A stretch of DNA of 64,000 bases. It comes from Sinohyriopsis cumingii (lineage: Eukaryota > Mollusca > Bivalvia > Unionida > Unionidae). The stretch covers positions 69,927,809 to 69,991,808 of the forward strand of contig CM068827.1 of assembly GCA_028554795.2 (NCBI GenBank). Direction: 5' to 3'. A program made the position numbers and the translations under genes. Below, in pieces: positions 20,665-36,921 of this stretch. Under the pieces are notes generated by a model. The model did not search any database and was not told the origin of the DNA. It saw nothing but the letters and a program-made list of their open reading frames with translations. Positions within the stretch are counted from its first letter, which is position 1. Each line of letters starts with the position of its first letter.

Positions 20665-21027
20665 TAATATATAAATCTTTTGTTTAAATATTTTTGCAAG
20701 TAAGATATTGTGGCGGTACATCATAATTAGGTGTGCAGTTGAGACACTGTGTTCCGCGGGCTCGTTGTACATCATCCCTTGTTACGTGTAGGGACTTTTC
20801 TGCTTTCTCGAAGTTTCGCAACTTTCCGACTATTGCAAAATCCGTGTGATTAATTTGTGAGATTTGCCTGTTTAATCAAAGGAATGATTTCTGATGATAC
20901 TTCATACCTTTGTCCTCCTTACTTTTTTTTTTCGCTATTTGTGGTTAAATTGACATATCGCAGAAAAAATATCGAGAGGGAAATTTTTTTGTATTTGCTC
21001 ATTTTATCCTAATTGGTTATTTTTCAG

Positions 21028-21180
21028 AGCCCGCCAAAATTAACGGCCACATGTCAGCGGGCGATCAGGTGGTACAAGAAAGTAAAAAAGTGACACTATG
21101 GTGCAACGTTACAGGAATTCCTCCTCCACGGGTCACGTGGTTCAGGAAATCCATCCATAACAAATATGTTGCGAAAAAAG
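21028..21180 (+). CDS. Exon encoding the first half of an Ig (C2/I-set) domain
   Basis: Bounded by acceptor 'ttatttttcag' and donor 'gtattg' at 21,181. It is 153 bases, phase 1-1, as is usual for Ig-domain exons. The peptide includes 'QESKKVTLWCNVTGIPPPRV' followed by TWFRK: B-strand cysteine in V-T-L-x-C, the P-P-P turn, and the C-strand tryptophan (V-T-W-F-R-K). This is the pattern of lachesin/IgLON/DSCAM-type Ig domains. The second half would be expected in a following exon, and a candidate lies at 21,682-21,745. Further phase-1 exons follow, compatible with a transmembrane receptor or adhesion protein. Upstream exons were not found. Confidence 0.68.
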
Positions 21181-21376
21181 GTATTGAATCTATAACGAAG
21201 AGTAGAGGTTTTTTTTTTTTTTTTTTTCAATATTACAAACAAGAGTTGAATATCCGTTGACTAGGTTATTGGATTCACGAGGAGATAACATGCATCAGAA
21301 ACCTAGCTCAAACACATCCAATGGCCAGTTTGATCGAATTAAAATTCGTCTGCCACATGAATGGTAAAACATAAAG

Positions 21377-21381
<5 letters not shown>

Positions 21382-21460
<79 letters not shown>
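21382..21460. repeat. Compound (CT)n(TA)n microsatellite
   Basis: A run of CT changing into TA at about 21,413. It sits in the presumed intron between the two Ig half-exons. A poly-T run lies just upstream (21,210-21,227). Confidence 0.95.
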
Positions 21461-21462
<2 letters not shown>

Positions 21463-21681
21463 ACCATCAATCAGAGGGTGGATGTTTTGCTGCAAGAGAG
21501 GTAAAGTATTTCATGATGATGCACATTCACTTTTTGTCTTTGGTATTCACATCACACAAGGCTTGTCCAGGGTTCTATACCATCTTGTTTCATCTTAAAT
21601 CTAATTGATTGATATTATCTAATCAGTTTCATGAAATTTTTGTATACTGAGCACATCAAAGAAATTATATTTATCTCCTGA

Positions 21682-21745
21682 ATATGTGTGGCCTTCAACG
21701 ACATTGAACCTGCAGACAGCAGAGAAATGAAAGTTACAGTCGAAT
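21682..21745 (+). pseudogene. Second half of the Ig domain, 3' part only
   Basis: Ends at a consensus donor 'gtaagt' (21,746). The frame gives 'ICVAFNDIEPADSREMKVTV', which fits the F-strand cysteine and G strand of an Ig domain (Y-x-C-x-A-x-N ... x-V-x-V). The exit phase is 1, matching the upstream exon. The codon before the ICV block is TGA (21,679-21,681), where the conserved Tyr is expected, and no acceptor or open E-strand sequence lies upstream. The exon is therefore broken here, or the true exon boundary is one I cannot see. Confidence 0.5.
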
Positions 21746-22583
21746 GTAAGTACGCATTTCACTTTCTGCTTTTATGGATAAAATTTGCTTAGGATACATG
21801 TCCAGCCACATCAAAACTTTTGGCAGAAGATAATGTTAGAATACGCAGATAGATAAAAAGATAGATTGCCGAAATTCCTGGAGTTGACCATGTTGGATTT
21901 TTACATTTACAATCCACAAAAAGGTCGCATTTGTTTACCGAGGACACGCAACAGCTCCAACAGCCACTTATCCCTGTGTAAAAAAAAAAATGAACACTTC
22001 CACAGCTACAGAACTAACATGGCGGATTGCATGTAAGCAGACGACTCTTTTTCAGCATGTATCTAAGGAGTGGTGTTCATCTGTATGACGATAATAATGG
22101 TGTTGAAATCATTCGTGCGCGAAACGAATTCGATAGTTTTAGCGACATCACGACACGCTTACGTGAAAATTCTACACAGCTATCGACTCGGATATCATTA
22201 ATGATTCTCACCTGAACAAATTCTAATAGGCCGTCAAACGTTTTGACGTCATTGTGATGTCATGGTTCTCCCTGTGATTTATGTCATGGATAATTAATTA
22301 CATTTTCTGCTTCTTTTTATCAACATTTTCCCAAGTTAAAATGGGGATACTAGTCTTGCATTTGAGGATTGGAAGACATTTAAGATGGTTTTACTGACGT
22401 AAATAGCCATTTTACCGTCACTTTTAATGCGTCGTTATCAAAACTAAATCTGCGACAGTAAAACAATCATTAATGTCCTCATGTTATACATGGCTATCAT
22501 CCCCATATTTGGAACACCTTTCAGATATTCATAAAAATCTTGTATCATCGTTAATATGATCGCTCAGCTCAAAAGTGATTCAG

Positions 22584-22700
22584 CTGGAGCTGCAGCTGTA
22601 TTGATTGGGGTTTATTTTGTTTGCTTTTCTTCTTTTATTTTGTGTCGTCATTTATCCACAAACATCGGAACTGCAGCTGTTACCTGTTACCTGAGTACAG
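22584..22700 (+). CDS. Candidate transmembrane exon
   Basis: Acceptor 'gtgattcag' and donor 'gtcttc' (weak, at 22,701) bound a 117-base, phase 1-1 exon. It encodes a glycine/alanine-rich start (GAAAVLIGVYFVCF) and a hydrophobic stretch of about 20 residues, then the basic 'CRHL'. This is a plausible single-pass membrane segment with a cytoplasmic stop-transfer. The phase agrees with the Ig exons upstream and the tail exons downstream. Confidence 0.42.
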
Positions 22701-22837
22701 GTCTTCTATATATGTATATATTCAGCAGGTATTTTATCTATTTATTTGTTATCTTGTATGAATGACTGTCATCTTGAACTCACACTTTATTTCCCATGCG
22801 TCTGAAACACTTTACAAACCGTGTATGGTCCCTATAG

Positions 22838-22906
22838 TAGGACAATCATATGAAAATGTTAGGCACGTTGGTGCTGATGATACTGGAGATAAAGCACGCG
22901 TACTTA
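22838..22906 (+). CDS. Candidate cytoplasmic-tail exon with YENV motif
   Basis: Acceptor 'ccctatag' and strong donor 'gtaagt' (22,907) bound 69 bases, phase 1-1. The peptide contains 'GQSYENVRHVGADDTGDKAR'. Y-E-N-V is the Y-x-N form bound by Grb2-type SH2 domains, which is an inference from motif only. It fits a receptor tail after the transmembrane candidate. Confidence 0.42.
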
Positions 22907-23365
22907 GTAAGTGACACTGTTTGTCATTCTTTAATGAATAAATATATAAATAATATACATCAACTGTATTGACCGTGCTGATTTTGTAGTGACGTAAAAG
23001 TGCATACATTTTACCTGAGTTGGGTTGTCTTGCCTTGGAAACCACCGATGTCTACGTGGGTAGCCAGCTTTGGCGAGTAAGACCAGGTCAGATTTCGGAG
23101 GGTCGTGTTTTCAATCCTAATTGTGAGGCATATGTGTGGGTAGTGGGTGGGGGTATTTATCATGCCTTGTTCAAGCATCGACTTTCAAGATCAACCGCAA
23201 CCACTATATCAACAATAAACTTTGGGACCGCTGGTAAAAATGAGACATTGAGACAGCGGTAACAGGTCTACTCTGTACAGCAGGAAATTTTTTCCCATGA
23301 TGAGTAGTTGTGTTTAAAGGGTAGCCCCAGAAAAATCTTTATCATTGAGAGTTCATATCTTTCAG

Positions 23366-23491
23366 AGCTTGCAGATAGAATCAGAGGGACCACTACGTCT
23401 ACATCAACTATGTCAAATAGTATGTTGTGGGTTATACCCCCTGAAAGACCATACACTGGAATGCATAAGCCGAACATCATCCAGCCTAGAG
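23366..23491 (+). CDS. Candidate cytoplasmic-tail exon
   Basis: Acceptor 'atctttcag' and donor 'gtaacg' bound 126 bases, phase 1-1 again. The peptide is Ser/Thr-rich at first (RGTTTSTSTMSNSM) and then has 'PPERPYTGMHKPN'. No domain is recognised. The call rests on splice borders, shared phase and position after the other candidates. Confidence 0.38.
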
Positions 23492-23499
23492 GTAACGGT

Positions 23500-24627
23500 T
23501 TCTCTTATAACTCAGGTATGCCTTCCTTCATACTATTCTACAACTCTGGGATGGCAATATCAAACATTAGAGCATGGACAAGATCTGATGAAATAACTGC
23601 TGTCATGCAATAACAGATAATACATCTTAACTAAAAATAGAGAAAAATGTTATTCGAGCGTATCAACCAACACAGTATTTTAATTACGTATTAATTCTTT
23701 TTATTAAATCATCCTTTGGATAAATCTAAAAATTGTGCAAAATATCATTGTCTTCAGCTGACATAATCCAACTACATTTTCGAAATGAATTGTTGTGATT
23801 ACCACTAGGACAAATATTATAAAGAAAACTAAAGCGTCCAAAATCGTTGTATTTTTTTTATAAAAAAAAAAAAAACTATGTTGCAACATTTTTATAAAAT
23901 AAAAAAAAAATTTAAAAAAATTTTTTTTTTGAAGAAATAAAACTTGTTTGCCGGGAAAGAGTTTCATAAGGGAAACTATATGTAAGCTAGGCGAAAATCA
24001 CGTGTTCATTAAATACAAATCGAAAAGAAGGCCACGATTATGCAATAAATCATTTAGAAAATATTATCTCGTTAGATGCTAGTTATAGCGTAGAATGGAT
24101 AACTCAGTGGGTATTGGCAAAGAAAACTCGGGAGTTAAAGCCCCTTGGATTAATCACTCAACACCGTTTTCGTAGCCCCACCATACGATATATCTGGTAT
24201 CATACTCGCACATATTGTTTGCCTCCTGTCGTGCACTTCATGCTACGTCTAAAGAAATAAACGACCTTTGTGCATAACTCGAATGTAAATGTCATATGCA
24301 CACACTTAATATTAAACCAGCCATAGTTTTGTTGCCAAATGCAGTGACAATGCTGTTATTATTCATAGGGGTAGAAGGTCCGTCAAATTAGACAACCTTT
24401 ATAATCACATTATACTCCAATATTATTATTTTCTCTGCGTGATATAAAATGGCCGGCAATACTAGAATGTGATCGCATGTAGTTGTTTTATTTCCATCAT
24501 CAACATTTCAGACAAAACGTTTCTTCTTGCATACAACATTTGTGGCATTATAGCGTGTGCGCATACTAGTATGAGTCATTCAACCACGAATGGATGTTAA
24601 AGTCAAATAAATTTGTGTGACAGGCAG

Positions 24628-24630
<3 letters not shown>
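23500..24630. other. No gene seen
   Basis: AT-rich, with homopolymer A/T clusters at 23,850-23,930. No terminal exon, stop and poly(A) combination for the Ig-type gene could be located with confidence. Confidence 0.45.

Positions 24631-24631
<1 letters not shown>

Positions 24632-24710
<79 letters not shown>
24632..24710. repeat. (TA)n microsatellite
   Basis: Perfect TA repeat of about 80 bases. Confidence 0.97.
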
Positions 24711-24711
<1 letters not shown>

Positions 24712-26107
24712 CACAAGCTGTTTTTTATTTGTATATAGCCTCCTCTTTAAAATATCGAATTTATTCCCGTCAAGAGCCAAACGACTATCCTAAAAAAAAA
24801 AAATTGATGATGTTCCATTCAAAATTGAAGTATGCCACATCATATAACGCATTGTGCGATGTATGGACAGAAATGGTGACAACGATGTAAACAAAGTCGT
24901 TCAAGACGATTCAGATGTAAAGCAAATTGGTAGATCTAGTTGTCAAGCAGTGACCAAATATATTCTGATATATGAGTCATGCAGGTTGATGAATTTATCC
25001 ACTGGTACCGTTTTACCTGAGAAAACTGAGAAGGTCGTTGTCGATCGATCGAGTGAGAGAGAGAGAGAATGTTCAAAGTCATATTAGCAAATACATAATT
25101 ACTACAGATAACGCAAAATAGACTTTTCCTTGATGATTTTAATCACGACTTTCACAAATTCGTATGATAGCGCCTTTGCAGACCCTTGATTGATTAATAC
25201 AACTATTATACTTATTCTTTTCAACTACTCACGTGATCATACTTTTGTCCCTCTCGAATCAAAAGTAAGTCATGTGTGCATGTCCATTGGATTGTACTGT
25301 GGTGTATTTGAATCAGACTAATCAAAATCCATCTGACACACATTTTGGACTGTTTGAATGCATGACGGGAAGTGAAGACATGGCTTGTTTTTAAAGTTCT
25401 TCATAAGCAGAAATGCACGTTGTATTTTTTTTTAAATTTGACTGTTTGACTGTAAATTTGAATACATCTTGATAATTTTCCGATGCTGATGGTAAACTGC
25501 CAATATTTCATATACTGAAAGAAAATTTACATTATATTTGTAAAATTATCTAACAATTCAGCGTAAGTTTATCTGGAAATATAAAAAAAATTGCTTTACT
25601 TTCTAAATGAAATTTATATTGTGCACTTTAGCGTTTAATATAATTTATACTAAAAAAAAACTACTTAAAAAACCTGTATCCGACTGGATATATGGACTAC
25701 GGAACTATGAAATATTTCTGGTCAATTTCTGGTCAACCAGGTTTGCGGAGTTTTTATTTCTTTACTCGCGATGATTAACATTTTGTCTTTTCATAATACG
25801 ATGGGTCCTTTAATTGCCCATTTACAGGATGGCACGACAGATACAATAACTGTTCAATGTCACATCATTTAAGGCTATTCGCTGACTCAATGTCCATCAA
25901 TTATTGTTATTTGCTGAATCGGTTTTGTCTGAAATTTATTCTCTCTCTTCTTCGATGCAATATTGATTTTTCCTAGCCTTCATTCATTTTGTCTTTACAT
26001 CATTTTATGTTTACTTTCATTGTTTACATACAGAATGGTTCGATAAATATGAGCAAGTTTTAATATCTTTCTCTTTGTGTACTTTCTAACTTATTTTATT
26101 TCGAACA

Positions 26108-26175
<68 letters not shown>

Positions 26176-28397
26176 AATATTATAGTTGGTAACATTCCAC
26201 TCTAGGAATAATAGTTCAATTTAGCCTAGGGGAAAAAGTGGACGAGAAAACCACCGTAAAAATAAAATTGTTCGGTTCAAGGTTATACAGAAGTGTCCTC
26301 CTTTTCTACATTTGGACATTCGTATATTTTGCAATGCCAAAAATTTTATATTTAATTGCCTGCATTGTATTTGCAGATGCTTAAATACTTAGAAACAAAT
26401 GACTTGTATTTGAATGATTGTTTGAGCGGGAGCGAACGTTCTTGCTTTTACATTACGGTGCAAAATTTTCAATTGATTGATTGGATGAGAGAGATACGGA
26501 TGTAACTGTTTAACGTTTGTTTTGTTTATTAATAATAATGTTAAAGCAATAACTTAAAATTCCAAAGAAACATGTTCCTAATTGTGCACTGACCTTACGC
26601 AGACGTTTCTACATTATATGACGTTAGTAGGACAAGAGAGATGCAACATTTCCCGAAAATCCATGTTATTGTTAAAACTATGAAAAACAAAACAAAACGT
26701 GTTAAAGCATACATAAAAACAACAACCTCTAAAGCCGGCTTAATCAAACCAAAGGAAAATATTAATTTCATACATCTGTCATGCACACCAACACAAAACT
26801 GTTTTATTATTGCCGATAACGAAGTGACAGCATCTAAAACTTGTATACCTATTTCACATTGGAATACTAGTATCTGGCAAAGCTGTCACTTTCATGCATG
26901 CATTATCAAATATTAAAATTTATTTAATCTTTAAAAGCCGAGTTTCCATTAATGAGAGTAAGACAAGAAAGGGTAGATGACTTGTACGGCAGATGAAGTT
27001 GTGTTTTCTATACGTAGCTGATATCGTGTGCGTCTAGAGACTAATTACCTTCCCACCTACCCCTCCCACAGCTTATTAACGTTGATGTGTGATAAATCAT
27101 GCATATGTTTTGGTGATGCTCTGACGTGGAACAAGTTTCAGTTTGATCTCTTTTCAGCCATTTTGTCGACACTGCTTTTTCTCGTATAACGTTTTACCAA
27201 GGTGTTGCCAAATTTTTAATCAGTGTGGCAGAAGCAAGATGGTGAACACAGGATGCCGCCGTCTTTGTTCGTACTCCACCAATTTTCGTAGCTGAATATG
27301 GCCATATTTATGGTGTTACGTCTATGGCTTTAAACTTAAATAACAAGATTATGTAAAACTCAAACCAGCTTTCAAGGTTTCCAAAATTTAATTTTTGTAA
27401 ATAAAATATAAAATTAAACTAAGTGAAAGATTTAAAAATAACGTTTATTATATGAATTCCTAGTATGTAATCCCAATAATCCTACTTGTACCGTCAGTTT
27501 CTCATCAAACCGGAAACTGTTCTAAGGTATTCCAAACGAAGCTTCTATAGTGTGTATATGTTACGATGATAACACAACTGAATTTAACACAGTTCTTAAT
27601 CCAACTTTTTTTTACTGCAATGAAATCTCATGAACGAAGGATATCACCGAAGCCCTTGAAAGTTTCACATGATCCAATGTAATCAGCTAAATATACAAGT
27701 CCTTGAATATAATCACATAATCCAAGAAGAATGTCTGTTTAGACAAAAGTTTATCTGTTCTGCTATATCCAAAGACATAATTATAAATCACTATTTTCCT
27801 CTCAATGGCTCTTACGAACACTAACATAACTGAAGAAACAAATAAATGGTGTGTATGATCATAGTGTCCATTTGCGTTTTAAATAAACAATCTCTGATTC
27901 ACAATAATTTCTAGAATAATTTGAATCGTATTATTATATTTCACAATAACTTTGTCGTCGACATACACAGTCATATTCTGAACTTAAAATCTCATTCAAC
28001 CAATCAAATGCTAGAGAGCGCGTGTTAGTTCTCCATATGGCAATTTCACTTTGAGTCACACGCTATGTTTACGTGACTCACATTCATACTCGCATGTGAT
28101 TTGTGACCTGCTTAGTTGTTGATTTCAATTTAGTACCTTAGTTGTCGGACTTGTCATGAATATAACTCTTACGATGAAGTATGCATGTACTTTTCCTATA
28201 GTACTAACCATTTAATTAAATGTTTTAAAATATTCTCAAACGACTTAAATAAAAATTATATTATAAGTTCAAAAGATGGTACATAATTCGTAACAATGGT
28301 AGATTAATTCTCTGTGGAAAAAGACATCTTGGTTGGAGCTCCTAAACACATATTTATTTAAACTTCGAGTAAATCCTCCATCATAATCTTTAAAGCC
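24711..28397. other. Gene-poor stretch
   Basis: Nothing beyond low-complexity sequence: a (CT)n run at 26,110-26,174 and several A/T homopolymers. Frames at 24,854-25,087 and 26,641-26,916 are open for 77-91 codons but have biased composition, no splice support and no known family. Confidence 0.45.
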
Positions 28398-28757
28398 CTA
28401 TTAATGCAACCGCTCCGGTGGCCTAGTGGTTAGAGCGTCCGTCTCAGATGTGGGAGGTCGTGGGTTCGATCCCAGGCCGAGTCTTACCAAAGACTTATAA
28501 AAATGGTACTAACAGCTGCCTCGCTTGGCGCTCATCATTAAGAGGTTAGTGTTAGGACTGGTCGGCCTGGTGGCAGGATAATGTGACTGGGTGAGATATC
28601 ATGCTACATATATGCGGCATGATGCCCCAGTGCTAGACATCACTATAAACTGCCACACTGCAGACATCGTAGCGATATGACTGAATTTTTTTAAAGCTAC
28701 GTTAAAAATTCTAATCACACATACAAACACACACACACACACACACTATTAATGCAA
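28398..28757 (+). mobile_element. SINE family 1, full length, with target-site duplications
   Basis: The best-preserved copy in the spacer. 'ctattaatgcaa' flanks it at 28,398-28,409 and 28,746-28,757. Head 'CTCCGGTGGCCTAGTGGTTA' and B box 'GGGTTCGATCCC', then the full body and a (CA)n tail. Confidence 0.94.
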
Positions 28758-29403
<646 letters not shown>

Positions 29404-29405
<2 letters not shown>

Positions 29406-30279
29406 AACGTGAAGAAATTGAAGCAATTCAAAAACGGGAAAAAGTAACGGTAGGAAACAATGTCATTTAGCTTTGTGATGTGGAATCCATAATTGCATTG
29501 TAAATTAAATATCAGCGGTAAAGCACGCTATGCTATGCAATCACATTTGTCTCAGCCCCACGCTATATAGTATACCATGTCTTAATCCTAAAGATACACA
29601 TTCAATCCTGACAGCCATTTCTGTCTGAGTAGTTGCCACTAAAATAAAAGAGCACTGCGGCCTCTAAAGACAGGTGGTTGTTTTGTAGAAGTTCATTATC
29701 TTTTTTAAGTACATTAAATTAATCTTGAAAACTGTCAGTTTAAGACAGGTTGTTACCTAGTACATGTGACCTTCAGGACAGATTTGACTGGACGTTGATA
29801 ACGAGACAGTTTCAAATAAATCTGACCCCTTTATTGGAACCTAAACTCTTAAGAAACATGCATACAGTTTATAAATGTTTATGTAATAAAAACAAAGCGG
29901 ATATGAATCTTTGTTTCCTTTTCTTCAGTAGACGGCTATTTTGTTTGAAGATTGGATTATTTTAGGTTGGATAACGTTTGTACTGTGTGAGTGTTTTGCA
30001 AATATGCCATTAATTGAAATCTTACACGCAACACTCGTGATTAGAGTGAATGCATATTTCTTTTCGCTGTGGTTCTCAGCATACATAACACACTTTATGC
30101 ATTCCAATGAAACGTAACTTTATGTCTTGCTAAAATCCAGAAAAGATTGCAACAAAATGGAAAAACATTCCTATTTCCCTTTTTTCTTGAAATAAAAGAA
30201 TAGAATCTAAGGCTTTGTCCTTTGTTTGCACATATTATGGTTACTAAACTTCACTTGTTATACAATAAGATCTGTTCTA
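29404..30279. other. No gene seen
   Basis: AT-rich sequence without recognisable coding or repeat features. Confidence 0.45.
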
Positions 30280-30598
30280 CGATATTACGGATCGGCACCA
30301 CATTCGCGCCTCGGATGCGGGAGGTCGTGGGTTCGATCCCCGGCCGAGTCATACCAATGACTTACAAATATGGTACTAACAGCTCCATCGCTTGGCGCTC
30401 AGCATTAATTGGTTAGTGTTAGAACTGGTCGGACTGGTGTCAGGATAATGTGAATGGGTGGTACATCATGCTACATGTCTCGTCATGATGCCCCCAGTGC
30501 TAGGTATCACTATAAACTGCCACATTGCAGACATCGTAGCGATATGACTGAAAAATTGTTAAGCCGACGTTAAAAATCCAAATCACACACACACAAGT
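30280..30598 (+). mobile_element. SINE family 1, head damaged
   Basis: The B box 'GGGTTCGATCCCCGGCC' and full body are present with a short (CA)n tail. The A-box part of the head is missing or replaced, and no clear target-site duplication was found. Confidence 0.87.
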
Positions 30599-33664
<3,066 letters not shown>

Positions 33665-33890
33665 GAAACTGTGCAACTTAATGTTAACTAACGGTAAACA
33701 CTATCGATACAAATTTCATTCAAATAAAGTTTCTCTGACACAAATACAACACAATAATATAATTGTGCATCCTATCAGCATACCCCCAATCCCAAGTCAT
33801 ATATAATGGCTGATAATGATGGTACTGCATGGTGACACTTCCAACAAACATTCAGTACTTCTTTCATTTACAAAATTGTTGACTAATACA

Positions 33891-34173
33891 GAGAAAAAAC
33901 CCGCTGTGACACTGCTTGATATAACTGATAAATAATATTTCTGTATTGTCAACGCATATTTTGTTTTACTTCCACCATATTTAATTTCTCCACCGATATT
34001 GGCCATTCAAAGATGCGTGCCTGGCGACGTGTGCGGAGCATCATTGGAGGCCAGAATAACAGAATACACCAAACCTGTGATTCTCTAAAGTCAATAGTTA
34101 TACCACGGGTTACTTTTCTTCCTTTCATTTAGATACAGAAGAAAGGTGTGTTAAAGAGACAAAAAACTGATTT
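33891..34173 (+). repeat. Repeat module A, copy 1
   Basis: Contains 'gtgacactgcttgatataac', 'ttggccattcaaagatgcgt' and 'agtcaatagttataccacgg'. Closely similar copies lie at 34,651-34,935 and 36,318-36,601. Copies differ by scattered substitutions and have no obvious coding potential. Confidence 0.9.
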
Positions 34174-34175
34174 TT

Positions 34176-34935
34176 CTGTGTTCCGTCAGAATCTCAAAGT
34201 GAGGCCACATCGTTCTCTACAGACTATCGTCTGGGTCTATGTACGTCATTAGGTAGACAATTCTGCTAGATCAGCTCATTTACCCTTCTAAAAGGAATCC
34301 TTGGAATTTTTCTAGTTCGTCTATCTCACAACTTACAGAGTGTAATTATTTTTTTGTTGTTGCTGACATATGATACAAGGGAAATGAATAAAGAGTTTTG
34401 CCTCTTGCTCATAAGGGCGCAATCGTTATTAAAATAGTATATAATTGTAATACCGAAAAAAGGATTTAATCTTAATATATTTTGATAGAAAATTACGTTT
34501 AATATAATTTAGAGAAAATTTCAATCTTATTACTTTTACTAAAAGAATTCTCTCCTAATAATACCCTTCGGGTCATTTGAGCCGAGTCCTCGAGGCTCGA
34601 GAGAAAAAGAAAATCATTACGTTCATACTAAAAAAGTTATGTCCTAATACAAAGAAAAAACCAGCTGTGACACTGCTTGATATAACTGATAAAATAATAT
34701 TTCTGTATTGTCATCGCATAATTTGTTTTACTTTCACCACATTGAATTTCTCCACCGATATTGGCCATTCAAAGATGCGTGCCTGGCAACGTGTGCGGAG
34801 CACCATTGGAGGCCAGAATAACAGGATACACCAAACATGTGATTTTCAATAGTCAATAGTTATACCACGGGTTACTTTCCTTCCTTTCATTTAGATACAA
34901 AATAAACATTTGTTAAAGAGACAAAAAATTGATTT
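34176..34935 (+). repeat. Repeat unit B-A, copy 1 (about 760 bp)
   Basis: Module B (34,176-34,650, with 'gttccgtcagaatctcaaag' and 'gccgagtcctcgaggctcga') is followed by module A (34,651-34,935). The same B-A order recurs at 35,830-36,601. Function unknown. It could be a non-autonomous element or segments of an older tandem array. Confidence 0.9.
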
Positions 34936-35829
34936 TACGAGACTGGTCGTCTCATAAACTCTTAGTCAAGCTGTTTCCCATGACCCGATAGAGAGAGAAA
35001 GGAAGAAGAAGAAGTTCAAGCTCTCTTGAAAGAGGTGTCACAGTGACAACGAAGATATGGCTACATCTGGAGAATTTGGCAAGCGGAGGCACTTCGGGAT
35101 GCTGTAACGACACAAGCCTCTTTTAGTTTCTGACGAAAGAACTCTTTATTCAAATACTCAACATATAAAATCACATTCCAATATCAACATTCTAATATCA
35201 ATCTTCATAAACTTAAATTACGGATACAACAGATACATATAAAACTAAGATATTCCTTCATTGACCAACATCATACATTTGTATAATTTCTGCCTTTTAG
35301 AATATAATACAGATAATTAAATATCGAATAAATTCACGATAGTTAAAAAATCTAAACTTCAATATTTAAGACTAATGCCGCTATCATTTAATAGAAATAT
35401 ATTTTACTGAATTTAATCGAAAATGTCAACATATTAAACTCTATTATTTAAAGACTATTTTATTTCTAAATTAACTATTACTGAGTATAAAGTTCGTAAC
35501 GAAAATAGTTTTTTTATTACTATAATCAATAATATAATTACGAGTAAATATAAGTTCTTCAAACAATTAAACTTTCCAATACATTATATTAAAGAATAGT
35601 AAAGAAATATTAAAATGATCCAATGTTGCAACGTACTGATGTTATATTAACATCTTAACACTAAAAATCATTATACTATATATGAAAAATAGCACATAGA
35701 CGATAATCTTACCTGTAACAACACAAGCCTCTTTGAGTTTCTGACGAGTGAACTGGCGTGTCCGTGCATTGACGCTTTTGATATCAGTTTCTTAGAACAT
35801 GGCCAAATATGGAGATAGGCCTAGTTCCT
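34936..35829. other. Insert separating the two B-A units, with a direct-repeat pair
   Basis: A roughly 40-base imperfect direct repeat beginning 'acacaagcctcttt' occurs at about 35,105 and about 35,716, enclosing about 610 bases of very AT-rich sequence. The sequence at 35,105 read on the minus strand ends '...GCTTGTGTCGTTACA' with an AATAAA about 35 bases earlier, which suggests the 3' end of a minus-strand LTR. This is tentative. Confidence 0.45.
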
Positions 35830-36601
35830 GTGTTCCGTCAGAATCTCAAAGTGAGGCTCCATCGTTCCCTAAAGACTATCGTCTGGGTCTATGTACGTCA
35901 TTAGGTAGACCATTCTGCTAGATCAGCTCATTTACCCTTCTAAAAGGAATCCTTGGAATTTTTCTAGTTCGTCTATCTCACAACTTACCGAGTGTAACTT
36001 TTTCTTGTTGCTGACCTATGATACAAGGGAAATGAATAGAGAGTTTTGCCTTTTGCTCATCAGGGCGCAATCATTATTAAATAGTATATAATTGTAATAC
36101 CGAAAGAAAAAGAAAGGATTTAATCTTGATATATTTTTATAGAAAACTACTTTAAATATAATTTAGTCAAGAACTGCTTTTAATATAATTAGAGAAAAGT
36201 TCAATATTTTTACTTTTACTAAAACACTTGTCGGGTCATTTGAGCCGAGTCCTCGAGGCTCGATAGACAAAGAAAAATATTACGTTCATACTAAAATAAA
36301 TTCTGTCCTGATACCAAGTTAAAGCCAGCTGTGACATTGCTTGATATAGCTGATAAAAAATATTTCTGTATTGTCAACGCATATTTTGTTTTATTTCCAC
36401 CATATTGATTTTCTCCACCGATCTTGGCCATTCAAAGATGCGTGCCTGGAGACGTGTGCGGAGTACCATTGGAGGTCAGAATAACAAGATACACCAAACC
36501 TGTGATTCTCAAAAGTCAATAGTTATACCACGTGTTACTTTCCTTCCTTTCATTTAGATAGAAAAGAAAGATGTGTTAAAGAGACAAAAAAATTATTTTA
36601 C
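35830..36601 (+). repeat. Repeat unit B-A, copy 2 (about 770 bp)
   Basis: Module B at 35,830-36,317 and module A at 36,318-36,601, in the same order and orientation as 34,176-34,935. Confidence 0.9.
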
Positions 36602-36618
36602 ATAGCATACAAATTCAT

Positions 36619-36921
36619 AACTATTGGACCGCTACGATGGCTAGTGGTTAGAAGGTCCGCCTCGAAAACCGGCCGAGTCATCCCAAAAACATAAAAGTAG
36701 TACAGCATGCCGCACTTGGCGCTTAGCATTAAGAGGTCAGTGTTAGGACTGGTCAGCCTAGTGTCAAGATAATGTGACTGGGTGGGACATGATGATACAT
36801 GTCTGCGGCATTATGCCCAGTACTAGTTATCACTTTAAGATGTCACACTGCGGACATCGTAGTGATATGACTGACAGATTGTTTAAGCTACATTAAAAAC
36901 TCAGAACACACAAACACACTA
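36619..36921 (+). mobile_element. SINE family 1, diverged
   Basis: The head is damaged (B box partly deleted), and the body is recognisable from 'GCGCTTAGCATTAAGAGGTC' to 'TACATTAAAAACTC', followed by a CA-rich tail. The heptamer 'actattg' flanks it. Confidence 0.82.

Noticed and set aside
24854..25087. Further exon of the Ig-type gene
   Set aside because: Tested in the phases expected after the acceptor-like site. The phase-1 and phase-0 readings hit stops within a few codons.
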